A program made the translations under genes and the position numbers. Below the pieces are notes generated by a model. It ran no database searches. It saw nothing but the letters and a program-made list of their open reading frames with translations, and was not told where the DNA came from. Positions 17,685 to 25,570 of a DNA stretch of 64,000 bases are shown here, one piece after another (position 1 is the first letter of the stretch; each line of letters begins with the position of its first letter). Source of the DNA: Streptomyces sp. NBC_01296 (GTDB taxonomy: Bacteria > Actinomycetota > Actinomycetes > Streptomycetales > Streptomycetaceae); contig NZ_CP130720.1 of assembly GCF_035984415.1 (NCBI RefSeq), positions 6,758,001-6,822,000 on the forward strand. Direction: 5' to 3'.

Positions 17685-19237
17685 ACCGCATGGAGCAGCT
17701 GACCCAGGAGAAGGGGACGGAGGCGATCACGGGCCGGGAGAGCAGGGGGCGCTGGCTGGCGCTCTGCGTGCTCGTCCTGGCCGTTCTGCTGGTCGCGGTG
17801 GACGCCACCGTACTCGGTCTCGCCACGCCCTCGCTCAGCGAGGACCTCAAGCCGTCCGGCACCCAGCTGCTGTGGATCGGCGACATCTACTCGTTCGTGA
17901 TCGCCGGCCTGCTCGTCTCCATGGGCTCCCTCGGCGACCGCATAGGCCGCAAGAAGCTGCTCCTGGTCGGCGCGACCGCCTTCGGCGCCGTCTCCGTCCT
18001 CAACGCCTACGCCACCAGCCCCGAGATGATGATCGTGGCCCGGGCCCTGCTCGGCGTGGCCGGCGCGACGCTGATGCCGTCCACCCTCGCGCTGATCCGG
18101 AACATCTTCCACGACGCCAAGGAGCGCAGCCTCGCCATCGGCATCTGGGGCGCCACCGCCTCCGCCGGCGCGGCCATCGGGCCCGTCGTCGGCGGTGCCC
18201 TGCTCCAGCACTTCTGGTGGGGCTCGGTCTTCCTCATCAACCTGCCCGTGATGATCGCCCTGGTCCTCGTCGGCATCAAGCTGCTGCCCGAGTCCAAGAA
18301 CCCGGTCGCCGGACCCTGGGACCTGGTCAGCGTCGCCCTCTCCCTCGTCGGCGTCATCGCCGTCGTCTACGCCGTCAAGGAAGTCGCCACCCACGGCGTC
18401 ACCCGGGGCGTCGGGGCCGCCGCCGTCATCGGCGCCGCGTGCCTGTACGCCTTCGTCCGCCGCCAGTTCAGCCTGCCGTCGCCGCTCCTCGACATGCGGC
18501 TCTTCCGGCACCGCGGCTTCTCCGGTGCGGTCCTGGCCGACCTGCTGACCGTCTTCGGCCTCTCCGGCCTCGTCTTCTTCCTCTCCCAGTTCCTCCAGCT
18601 CGTCCAGGGCCGCGACCCCCTGGAGGCGGGCCTGGCCGAACTGCCCGCCGCCATCGGCGCGGTGGTCACCGGCCTGATCGCAGGCCGGTACGCCCGCCGG
18701 TACTCGGTACGCTCGATCGTGACCGGCGGCCTCGCGGCCATCGGACTCGCGCTCGGCGCGCTCACCCTGATCCACAAGGAGAGCGGCTACCCGCTGCTCG
18801 GCGCGGCCCTGCTGGTCGTCGGCCTCGGCGCCGGCTTCTCCTTCACCGTCACCGCCGACGTGATCCTCTCCAGCGTCCCCAAGGAGCAGGCGGGTTCGGC
18901 CTCGGCCGTCTCCGAGACCGCGTACGAACTCGGCGCTGCCCTCGGCATCGCCCTGCTCGGCTCCATCGTCACGGGCGTCTACCAGGGGTTCACCGCCCCG
19001 GCCTCGGTCCCCGGGCCGGTCGCCGACGCCGCGCACGCATCGCTGGGCGGCGCCGTCGAGGCCGCCAAGGCCGTGGACCCCGCGACCGCGCAGACCATGG
19101 TCGCCGCGGCCCAGGAGGCCTTCGTGGACGGCCTGCGGTTCGCCTCCGGCGTGGGCGCGGCCGTGCTGCTGGCCACCGCGGTGGCGGCCTGGTTCCTGCT
19201 CAAGGGGCAGAAGCTCCAGGACGGCGTCGGGCACTGA
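17681..19237 (+). CDS. MFS efflux transporter, EmrB/QacA (DHA2) type
   Basis: The 518-residue protein has about 14 predicted membrane segments. The DHA2 signature is seen at the start (LVAVDATVLGLATPSLSEDL), and motif A is in GSLGDRIGRKKLLLVGA. It should export hydrophobic or cationic drugs by proton antiport across the cytoplasmic membrane. Typical family features include the LLGVAGATLMPSTLALI stretch and an Ala-rich C-terminal loop before the last helix. The ATG at 17681 overlaps the tetR stop, so the two genes are co-translated and likely induced together. Confidence 0.92.
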   Translation: MNRMEQLTQEKGTEAITGRESRGRWLALCVLVLAVLLVAVDATVLGLATPSLSEDLKPSGTQLLWIGDIYSFVIAGLLVSMGSLGDRIGRKKLLLVGATAFGAVSVLNAYATSPEMMIVARALLGVAGATLMPSTLALIRNIFHDAKERSLAIGIWGATASAGAAIGPVVGGALLQHFWWGSVFLINLPVMIALVLVGIKLLPESKNPVAGPWDLVSVALSLVGVIAVVYAVKEVATHGVTRGVGAAAVIGAACLYAFVRRQFSLPSPLLDMRLFRHRGFSGAVLADLLTVFGLSGLVFFLSQFLQLVQGRDPLEAGLAELPAAIGAVVTGLIAGRYARRYSVRSIVTGGLAAIGLALGALTLIHKESGYPLLGAALLVVGLGAGFSFTVTADVILSSVPKEQAGSASAVSETAYELGAALGIALLGSIVTGVYQGFTAPASVPGPVADAAHASLGGAVEAAKAVDPATAQTMVAAAQEAFVDGLRFASGVGAAVLLATAVAAWFLLKGQKLQDGVGH

Positions 19238-19257
19238 TCGCCCGCCCCCCAAGGGGT

Positions 19258-19301
19258 GGTGCCCTGCGCAGAGTTGACAGTCCGTTGACGCGCAGGACAC
19301 C
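19258..19301. repeat. Inverted repeat upstream of the beta-helix protein gene
   Basis: GGTGCCCTGCGC (19258-19269) and GCGCAGGACACC (19290-19301) form 12-nt arms with one mismatch, around a 20-nt spacer that contains TTGAC twice. It lies just before the ATG at 19311. It could be an operator, or an RNA hairpin ending the MFS transcript. Confidence 0.5.
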
Positions 19302-19310
19302 ATCCCCGCG

Positions 19311-20786
19311 ATGGAGATCAACGAGCTGACCCCGGCGGAGCGCCGCGTATGGGACGCCTTCCCGCGCGGCGACGGCGTCGACTTCCGGGAGCACCCCGAG
19401 GACAGCTCCGTGGACGGGGCCGGATGGGGGCCTGAGCGCACCGTCCGGGCCGAGGTGCTGCGCGCCCTGCTGCTCGGCGCCGGCCGCGCGGAGGAGGGGC
19501 AGGTCGCCGGGATCAAGCTCAAAGGGGCCAGGATCGTAGGCAAACTCGACCTCAGGTACGCGGTCGTCGACCACGCCATCCGGCTGCGGGACTGCTGGTT
19601 CGAGCGCAAACCCCTCCTGTACGGCGCCCAGCTGAAGGCACTCGTCCTCGGCTACTCGACGCTGCCGGGCATGACCGCCGCCAACGTGCGCGTGGATCTG
19701 GTCCTGCGGCTCTCCTGCTGCCGGATCACCGGCCCCGTACGCCTCCAAGGCGCCAGGATCTCCGGAGGGCTCTTCCTCCAGGGAGCCGTGATCGGGCCGG
19801 TCCCCGACGAGGAGGCGAGCGAGGCGGCGCTCCAGCTCAACCACGCCGAGGTCGGCACCGACATCATCGCCAACGACCTGACGGTGCACGGCCAACTGCG
19901 ACTCAACGGTGCCATCGTGGGCGGACAGGTCCAGCTCGACGGCGCCCGCCTGCTCGCCCCCGGCGGCATCGCCCTCCACGCCGAGACGCTGAGCGTCGGC
20001 ACCGACCTGCGCGCGCACCGGCTGCAAGCCCGCGGCACGGTCAACCTCACCGGCTCCCGCATACCCGGCCAGGCGAACTTCACCCGTGCCGACCTCGGCA
20101 AGCCCGGCGGGACCGCCCTGCGCGCCTCCAGCTGCGCCATAGGCGAGATGTGGCTGCGCCGGTGCCCCCCGATCCAGGGCGAGGTGAACCTGCGGCGCTC
20201 CACCTTCGAACTGCTGCACATCGATCCGGACACCTGGCCCGAGCGGATCGCCATCGACGGCCTGACCTACCGCACCCTCGCCCCGCACCTGCCGCCCGAG
20301 CGGCGGCTGCCCGCGCTGGAGCGCGAGGAGTCCGGGTACCTCCCGTACGCCTACGAGCAGCTCGCCGCCGCCTACCGTACGGCCGGGGACGAGGCGGGCG
20401 CCCGCACCGTGCAGCTCGCCAAGCTGCGCGAGCACCGACGCACCCTGCCCCGGCACGCCAGGCTCTGGGGGCTGCTCCAGGACGCCACCGTCGGTTACGG
20501 CTTCCGGCCGCTGCGCGCCGCGGGCTGGCTGCTGGCGCTGCTGCTCGTGGGCTCGATCGCATACAGCCTGCACGCGCCCCGGCCGCTGAAGGCGGGGGAG
20601 GCGCCCGACTTCAACGCCGTGTTCTACACGATCGACCTGATGCTGCCGATCATCGGCTTCGGCCAGGAGTCCGCGTACGCGCCGAGCGGCTGGTACCAGT
20701 GGTTGTCGTACGTGCTGATCGTGACCGGCTGGATCCTCGCCACGACGACCGCGGCGGGCGTCAGCCGGTCACTTCAGCGGCAGTAG
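19311..20786 (+). CDS. Beta-helix-like protein with C-terminal membrane segments
   Basis: The 491-residue protein has a long region (about residues 60-310) of repeated coils such as IKLKGARIVGKLDLR, PVRLQGARISGGLFLQGA and QVQLDGARLLAPGGIAL. This reads like a right-handed beta-helix related to pentapeptide-type repeats. Around residues 400-490 there are two hydrophobic segments, AAGWLLALLLVGSIAY and WLSYVLIVTGWILATT. Similar streptomycete proteins are sometimes labelled membrane-associated oxidoreductase, but I see no nucleotide- or metal-binding motif to support that. It is likely a membrane-anchored scaffold of unknown function. Confidence 0.7.
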   Translation: MEINELTPAERRVWDAFPRGDGVDFREHPEDSSVDGAGWGPERTVRAEVLRALLLGAGRAEEGQVAGIKLKGARIVGKLDLRYAVVDHAIRLRDCWFERKPLLYGAQLKALVLGYSTLPGMTAANVRVDLVLRLSCCRITGPVRLQGARISGGLFLQGAVIGPVPDEEASEAALQLNHAEVGTDIIANDLTVHGQLRLNGAIVGGQVQLDGARLLAPGGIALHAETLSVGTDLRAHRLQARGTVNLTGSRIPGQANFTRADLGKPGGTALRASSCAIGEMWLRRCPPIQGEVNLRRSTFELLHIDPDTWPERIAIDGLTYRTLAPHLPPERRLPALEREESGYLPYAYEQLAAAYRTAGDEAGARTVQLAKLREHRRTLPRHARLWGLLQDATVGYGFRPLRAAGWLLALLLVGSIAYSLHAPRPLKAGEAPDFNAVFYTIDLMLPIIGFGQESAYAPSGWYQWLSYVLIVTGWILATTTAAGVSRSLQRQ

Positions 20787-20795
20787 CCGGGAGGG

Positions 20796-21467
20796 TCAGG
20801 CCGCCTTCGCCTTGGTGGCGTACATGTCCACGTACTCCTGGCCCGAGAGCCGCATGACCTCCGCCATCACCGAGTCGGTGACGGCGCGCAGCACGTAGCG
20901 GTCGCGGTCCATGCCCTCGTAACGGGAGAACTCCATCGGCTCGCCGAAGCGAACGGTGACCCGGCCCGGGCGCGGCATGCCCGCGCCGCCCGGCTGGAGC
21001 TTGTCGGTGCCGATCATCGCGAAGGGGACCACCGGGGCGCCGGTCATCAGGGTCAGGCGGGCGATGCCGGTGCGGCCGCGGTAGAGGCGGCCGTCGGGGG
21101 AGCGGGTGCCCTCGGGGTAGATCCCGAAGATCTTGCCCTCCTCGAGGATCCGGCGGCCGGTCATCAGGGCGGCGACGCCGCCGTTCGCGCCGTCACGGTC
21201 GACCGGGATCATGCCGGCGCCGGTGAAGAACCAGGCCATGGCGCGGCCCTTGATGCCCTTGCCCGTCACGTACTCGTCCTTGCCGATGAAGTGGACCGTG
21301 CGGTCGCACACCAGCGGAAGGATCATGGAGTCGATGAAGGTGAGGTGGTTGCCCGCCAGGATCACCGGCCCGGTGCCCGGAATGTTCTCGATGCCCTCCA
21401 CGCGGGTGCGGAACATCATGCGCATGACCGGTCCGACAGTGGCTTTGATGAGCGATGTACGGAACAA
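20796..21467 (-). CDS. 1-acyl-glycerol-3-phosphate acyltransferase-like (PlsC family)
   Basis: The 223-residue protein carries the acyltransferase block NHLTFIDS (HX4D, about residues 38-45) and the second block YPEGTRSPDG. These are typical of lysophosphatidic acid acyltransferases, which add the second acyl chain in phospholipid synthesis at the inner membrane. The N terminus is amphipathic or hydrophobic, consistent with a membrane-bound enzyme. Streptomycetes have several paralogues, so the acceptor lipid is uncertain. It is divergent from the glycerophosphodiesterase gene, another glycerolipid function. Confidence 0.9.
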   Translation of the reverse strand: MFRTSLIKATVGPVMRMMFRTRVEGIENIPGTGPVILAGNHLTFIDSMILPLVCDRTVHFIGKDEYVTGKGIKGRAMAWFFTGAGMIPVDRDGANGGVAALMTGRRILEEGKIFGIYPEGTRSPDGRLYRGRTGIARLTLMTGAPVVPFAMIGTDKLQPGGAGMPRPGRVTVRFGEPMEFSRYEGMDRDRYVLRAVTDSVMAEVMRLSGQEYVDMYATKAKAA

Positions 21468-21726
21468 CGTGAGCCCTCCGGCATCGAAAAGCGGTTTCGC
21501 ACCACACGGCGGTAGTGCAGGTGAGGACGATACTCGTGGGTCAGCTCCGAGTGCACATCGGGTTCACGAGGTGGATACACAGTGTTGACGCACGTTTCCG
21601 CCATGTTCCCCGCGGGCCCACCCCCGCGCCACCGGCTGCTGCCTACGATCGCCACGCCGAATCGGGCCGCAGGAACCCGGAGACCCCGGGTGCCGCCGGC
21701 CCTTCCATACGACAGGAGTGGCACTC

Positions 21727-22959
21727 ATGACGCAGGGTGGGGCAGCACGGCGCACGGTCCTGGGGGCGGCCGTCCTGGCGGCGGGCGGCGGCATGGCCGG
21801 ACTCTCGGCGGGATCCGCCTCGGCGGCGCAGACGGTGCAGACGGCACGGACCAGCCAGGCGGCTCAGGCCGCGGACTCGGCGGACTCGGCGGAGGCGGCC
21901 TTCGCGGCCGACGCGCGCCACGGCGGCGACTACCGGGACCTCCCCGTCCCGCTGGTCATCGGCCACCGCGGGGCCTGCGGCTACCGGCCCGAGCACACCC
22001 TCGGGTCGTACCAGCTCGCCCTCGACCTGGGCGCGGACGTCGTCGAGCAGGACCTGGTGCCCACGAAGGACGGCCACCTGGTGTGCCGCCACGAGAACGA
22101 GATCGGCGGCACCACCGATGTCGCCGACCACCCCGAGTTCGCCTCCCGCCGTACGACCAAGTCGATCGACGGGGTCGCGGTCACGGGCTGGTTCACCGAG
22201 GACTTCACCCTCGCCGAGCTGAAGACCCTGCGGGCGAAGGAACGCATCCCCGCCGTCCGCCAGCGCAACACGCTCTACGACGGCCGGTGGGACGTGCCCA
22301 CCTTCGAAGAGGTGCTGCGCTGGGCCGACCGCGAGGGCAAGCGGCGCGGCAAGCGCATCTGGCTGCACGTCGAGACCAAGCACCCCACGTACTTCCGGTC
22401 CCTGGGCCTGGGTCTCGAGGAGCCCCTCGCCAAGCTGCTGCGCCGCTACGGCCGCGACGGCCGGAACGCACCGCTCTTCCTCCAGTCCTTCGAGCCCTCC
22501 AGCATCCAGCGGCTCTCCAAGCTGGTCTCCGCCCCGCGCGTGGTCCTGCTGTCCGCGGCGGGCACCCGGCCCTGGGACTTCGAGCAGGCCAAGGACCCGC
22601 GGACGGTGACGGACCTGGTCAAGCCCGAGGGCCTGAGGTGGATCGCCGGATTCGCCCAGGGCATCGGCCCGACCATGGACCTCATCCTCCCGCGCGACGC
22701 GGCCGGGAAGCTCGGGACCCCGACCACGCTGGTCAAGGACGCCCACGCCCGCGGGCTCGTGCTGCACCCCTACACCGCGCGCAACGAGAACAGCTTCCTG
22801 CCGGCCGAGTACCGCAAGGGCACCGACCCGGCCGCCTACGGGGACGCCTTCGGCGCCTTCAAGACGTACTTCGAGCAGGGCATCGACGGCATCTTCACGG
22901 ACAACGCGGACACCGGACTGCTCGCGGCGGAGGCCTTCCGCCCGGGCCGCGGTCGCTAG
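21727..22959 (+). CDS. Secreted glycerophosphodiester phosphodiesterase
   Basis: The 410-residue enzyme should hydrolyse glycerophosphodiesters to glycerol-3-phosphate and an alcohol outside the cell. A twin-arginine signal (GGAARRTVLGAAVLAAGGG) is followed by an Ala-rich region with an ASA-type cleavage site. The catalytic domain begins VIGHRGACGYRPEHT (acid-base His and Glu). It continues with VEQDLVPTKDGHLVCRHE and a downstream HVETKHPTYF. The ATG at 21727 is chosen because GGAG lies about nine bases upstream, while the in-frame GTG at 21718 abuts that site. It is a large GlpQ-type form. Confidence 0.92.
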   Translation: MTQGGAARRTVLGAAVLAAGGGMAGLSAGSASAAQTVQTARTSQAAQAADSADSAEAAFAADARHGGDYRDLPVPLVIGHRGACGYRPEHTLGSYQLALDLGADVVEQDLVPTKDGHLVCRHENEIGGTTDVADHPEFASRRTTKSIDGVAVTGWFTEDFTLAELKTLRAKERIPAVRQRNTLYDGRWDVPTFEEVLRWADREGKRRGKRIWLHVETKHPTYFRSLGLGLEEPLAKLLRRYGRDGRNAPLFLQSFEPSSIQRLSKLVSAPRVVLLSAAGTRPWDFEQAKDPRTVTDLVKPEGLRWIAGFAQGIGPTMDLILPRDAAGKLGTPTTLVKDAHARGLVLHPYTARNENSFLPAEYRKGTDPAAYGDAFGAFKTYFEQGIDGIFTDNADTGLLAAEAFRPGRGR

Positions 22960-23050
22960 GGGTCGTCCCGGGTCGTCTCGGGGCGCCCTTCGGACAACGC
23001 CGGTCCGCCGCGCGTCAACAGACAAGCGGAACATCACGTACGGGTGAGCT

Positions 23051-23614
23051 GTGCCGGGCGGGGAAACCGCCGGGCACGGCCCGTGCGTCCCGCCCGGCAT
23101 GGACCTGCTGAAGGACTCCGAACTCCTGAAGGAACTGGGCCCGCTGCTCTCCGCCGAGGCGGCCGCGGAAGCCCCGGGCACCGGCGTGGAAGCGGCCGAC
23201 CTGGAACAAGCCGTCTGGGTCAGGCTGCTGGAACACGACCCCGCCCCCGCCGAACCGGCGCGCTGGCTGCGCCGGGCGGTGCGTGCCGAAGCCCGCCTCG
23301 CCCGGCGCCGCGCCCGCCGCGAGATCCCGTACGGCGGCCGGCCCGGGAGCGCGGGCGCCGAACCCGAAGACGCCCTGCTGCACGGGGAGGAGAACCGCGC
23401 CCTGCGGTCGGCGGTCGCCCGGCTGCCCGGACGGTGTCCGGAGCTCATGAGGGCACTTCTTTCGCCCAGAGACCTCACCTACCGTGAAATCGCAGGAGAG
23501 TTGGGTATCTCACAAGGAAGTTTGGGACCCGTCCGTTCCCGATGCCTGGGATGTCTGCGCAGAATGCTGGCGTCAGAGGTTGCGGCTCCTCGCCTTCGGG
23601 GAAGGGAGCGGTAG
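23051..23614 (+). CDS. Sigma-70-like regulatory protein (region 4-type HTH)
   Basis: The frame gives 187 residues from GTG 23051, or 171 from ATG 23099. The C-terminal half resembles sigma region 4: LPGRCPELMRALLSPRDLTY, then EIAGELGISQGSLGPVRSRC. The N-terminal half has a weak region 2-like helix (DLEQAVWVRLLEHDP, RWLRRAVRAEARLARRRARR). ECF-type sigma factors of this trimmed kind are common in Streptomyces. The start is uncertain: GGGTGAG before GTG 23051 is a plausible ribosome site. The target promoters are unknown. Confidence 0.7.
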   Translation: MPGGETAGHGPCVPPGMDLLKDSELLKELGPLLSAEAAAEAPGTGVEAADLEQAVWVRLLEHDPAPAEPARWLRRAVRAEARLARRRARREIPYGGRPGSAGAEPEDALLHGEENRALRSAVARLPGRCPELMRALLSPRDLTYREIAGELGISQGSLGPVRSRCLGCLRRMLASEVAAPRLRGRER

Positions 23615-23651
23615 ACCAATGGGCTACCAGGTGAGCGGGAGGCATGCGCAC

Positions 23652-24158
23652 ATGGGCATGAGCGTGACCATTTCGGCGGCAGCTGCCGAGGACACTGAGC
23701 AGATCCTCAAACTGCAGTACCTGGCGTTCCAGCGCGAGGCCGAGCTGTACGGCAACTACCGCATCCAGCCGCTCACCCAGACCCTGGACTCCCTCAAGGC
23801 GGAGCTGGAGGCGGACACGGTACTGGTGGCCCGGCTCGGCGACGAAGTGGTCGGCACCGTGCGCGGCAAGGTCGACGAGGACGGCACCGGCAAGATCGCC
23901 AAGCTGTGCGTCCACCCGCGCCTGCAGGGCCACGGGCTCGGCGCCCGGCTGCTGCGCGCCGTCGAGGAAGCCCTCGCGGGCCACGGCGACACCACCCGCT
24001 TCCGCCTGCACACCGGGCACAAGAGCGAGTCCAACCTGCGGCTCTACCGCAAGGCCGGCTACGTACAGGTCGGCGGCCGTACGGCTTCCGACGGCGTACG
24101 CCTGGTGATCCTGGAGAAGGAGGCCACCGACGCGGCCGACTTCGCGGTCAGCGCCTGA
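23652..24158 (+). CDS. GNAT-family N-acetyltransferase
   Basis: The 168-residue single-domain acetyltransferase contains KIAKLCVHPRLQGHGLGARL, the acetyl-CoA pyrophosphate loop (QxxGxG/A). LHTGHKSESNLRLYRKAGY is the family's C-terminal motif. The start at 23652 is preferred because GGGAGG lies nine bases upstream. An earlier ATG at 23619 would add 11 residues. The substrate is unknown. It follows the sigma-like gene by about 40 bp in the same direction. Confidence 0.85.
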   Translation: MGMSVTISAAAAEDTEQILKLQYLAFQREAELYGNYRIQPLTQTLDSLKAELEADTVLVARLGDEVVGTVRGKVDEDGTGKIAKLCVHPRLQGHGLGARLLRAVEEALAGHGDTTRFRLHTGHKSESNLRLYRKAGYVQVGGRTASDGVRLVILEKEATDAADFAVSA

Positions 24159-24196
24159 CGCTCGACGTCGGACACCCAGGGCCGAGGGCCCAGCGC

Positions 24197-24646
24197 TCAG
24201 CGCTTGGCGCGCAGCCAGAGCATCCCGGTGATCGGCAGGATCACCGGGATGAACAGGTAGCCCATCCCGAACTGCGACCACACCGTCGAGTCGGGGAAGG
24301 ACTCGGGCCGTACCAGGGTCCAGGTGCCCACGACCAGGACCCCGGCCAGCTCGGCGGCGCAGCACGCGCGCGCCGCCCTGCGAGCCGTCTCCCCGCCGCG
24401 CACCAGTGAGTACGTGATGAAGCAGTAGACGAGTGCGGCCAGGCCGGTCAGGGTGTAGGGCAGCGGGGCCCGGTCGAACTCGGTGGAGATCTGGTAGATC
24501 GAGCGCGAGACCGCGCCGACCGTGATCACCCCGTAGAGCCAGACCAGCAGCAGCCCGGGCCCGGAGACCAGCCGCCCCCGCTCGGCGGGGGTGGCGGCCG
24601 TGTCGTCCATCTGCGTGTCAGGCACCGGGGGTTCCCCAAATGTCAT
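24197..24646 (-). CDS. Small integral membrane protein
   Basis: The 149-residue protein has four predicted membrane segments: GPGLLLVWLYGVITVGAV, LTGLAALVYCFITYSL, AELAGVLVVGTWTLV and GYLFIPVILPITGMLWL. The family is not recognised, and no charged catalytic motif is present. Its start (ATG 24646) lies inside the end of the next upstream gene (24618-24986), overlapping by 29 bp, so the two are probably translated as a pair. A later in-frame ATG at 24610 is an alternative start that would remove the overlap. Confidence 0.7.
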   Translation of the reverse strand: MTFGEPPVPDTQMDDTAATPAERGRLVSGPGLLLVWLYGVITVGAVSRSIYQISTEFDRAPLPYTLTGLAALVYCFITYSLVRGGETARRAARACCAAELAGVLVVGTWTLVRPESFPDSTVWSQFGMGYLFIPVILPITGMLWLRAKR

Positions 24647-24986
24647 AGAGGCGTACTTCGAGCACGGCGAGGACGAGCGCGCCCGCGGCCACCGTCACCG
24701 AGCCCCACTTGGTCCGCTCGCTCAGCGACAGCAGTCCGGCGGCCGGGACCGCCGCGAGGGCGCCCACCAGGTAGGCCACGAAGATCACCGTGCCCTCGTC
24801 GGGCTTGCCGCCCTGCGCCAGCTTCACCACGCCGACCACCAGCTGGGCCAGGGCCAGCAGGGTCACCACGCCCATGCCGATGAAGTGCCAGTCCTTGGTC
24901 GGCTGGTCCCGCAGGGCGGCGTATCCGCACCAGGCGGCGAGGGCGAGTGCGGCCGCGCCGAGGGCGACGGTCAGGGCGTCGAGCAT
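24618..24986 (-). CDS. Small integral membrane protein
   Basis: The 122-residue protein has four hydrophobic segments, starting LDALTVALGAAALALAAWCGYAAL. They continue FIGMGVVTLLALAQLVVGVV, VIFVAYLVGALAAVPAAGLL and SVTVAAGALVLAVLEV. It is unrecognised beyond being a conserved-looking actinobacterial membrane protein. It lies first in a two-gene minus-strand unit with 24197-24646. The pair may form a complex, but that is inference from overlap only. Confidence 0.65.
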   Translation of the reverse strand: MLDALTVALGAAALALAAWCGYAALRDQPTKDWHFIGMGVVTLLALAQLVVGVVKLAQGGKPDEGTVIFVAYLVGALAAVPAAGLLSLSERTKWGSVTVAAGALVLAVLEVRLYDIWGTPGA

Positions 24987-25237
24987 GCAGCGAGGGTATT
25001 ACGGGCCGCCGGACCGGCCGCGCCCGCCCCTGCGGGCGGGCGCGGCCGCGGCACCGGTACGTCGTGGCCTTGGCCACAGCGCAGGCTCCCGCCCCGCCCC
25101 GCGGGCACCGCCGCGCACGGGCTTCCCGGGCCGTGTCCGCGCAGGTCAGCCCGACGTCAGGGCCTTGGTCGCGGATGACCGGCCGTGACGGGTGCTGTCC
25201 GGAATGCGATCGGATTTCGTCCGCTATGCGGACATCG
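24987..25237. other. Intergenic region upstream of metNIQ leader
   Basis: About 250 bp lie between the divergent small membrane gene and the metNIQ leader. Short frames here have no ribosome sites or family resemblance. CGCCCGCCCCTGCGGGCGGG (25019-25038) can form a small hairpin. No coding sequence is supported. Confidence 0.5.
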
Positions 25238-25268
25238 TTGATCGGTGAAGGGAGAGGTCTGCTTTACT
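25238..25268 (+). promoter_or_regulatory. Probable metNIQ leader promoter
   Basis: TTGATC (25238-25243) and TTTACT (25263-25268) are spaced by 19 bp. Seven bases after the -10 comes the ATG of the leader peptide at 25276, matching leaderless promoters elsewhere in the window. The spacer is slightly long, so confidence is moderate. Confidence 0.5.
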
Positions 25269-25275
25269 GGGGCCC

Positions 25276-25362
25276 ATGACCACGACGAGCAGCCGCACCC
25301 TTGCGACCGAGGCGACGATGACGCCCGGTGCTCGTTGTATGTGTCGAATGTGCGCCTTCTGA
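25276..25362 (+). CDS. Cys/Met-rich leader peptide upstream of metNIQ
   Basis: A 28-codon frame starts at the predicted transcription start and ends in CMCRMCAF, giving Cys-Met-Cys-Arg-Met-Cys in six consecutive codons. In mycobacteria, leaderless ORFs with clustered Cys codons are known to act as cysteine-responsive attenuators. Here the mix of Cys and Met before a methionine transporter suggests a sulfur-amino-acid attenuator. A perfect hairpin (25380-25401) begins 17 bases after the stop. Ribosome stalling when charged Cys or Met tRNA is scarce could change folding of the roughly 200-nt region before metN. It is below usual gene-size limits. Function is inferred from sequence and analogy. 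Confidence 0.7.
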   Translation: MTTTSSRTLATEATMTPGARCMCRMCAF

Positions 25363-25379
25363 GGGCCCCTCTCCTTGCA

Positions 25380-25401
25380 GTCTCGCGCCCCGAAGCGAGA
25401 C
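25380..25401 (+). promoter_or_regulatory. Stem-loop in metNIQ leader
   Basis: GTCTCGC (25380-25386) pairs perfectly with GCGAGAC (25395-25401) around an 8-nt loop. A second hairpin, GTCAG (25468-25472) with CTGAC (25490-25494) and an inner TCAT/ATGA, lies nearer metN. Neither has a U-run, so either translation-linked or Rho-linked attenuation is possible. Confidence 0.5.
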
Positions 25402-25570
25402 CGGCCGAGCCCGTCCGTACCGCCGCCCCGAAGCAGCACCGGATCGCTCCTGCCCCGCGCACGCGCCGTCAGCGTCATTTTCTGATGATCTGACCCGTAT
25501 CGCGTCCCCAGATGTTTGCCCCGTGCCCGGCACCCGCTTGCGCCGTGCACTCGACAGCGACGGAATTCCT

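Noticed and set aside
25202..25570. SAM riboswitch upstream of metNIQ
   Set aside because: None of the SAM-I conserved core was seen. The Cys/Met leader frame explains the region better.
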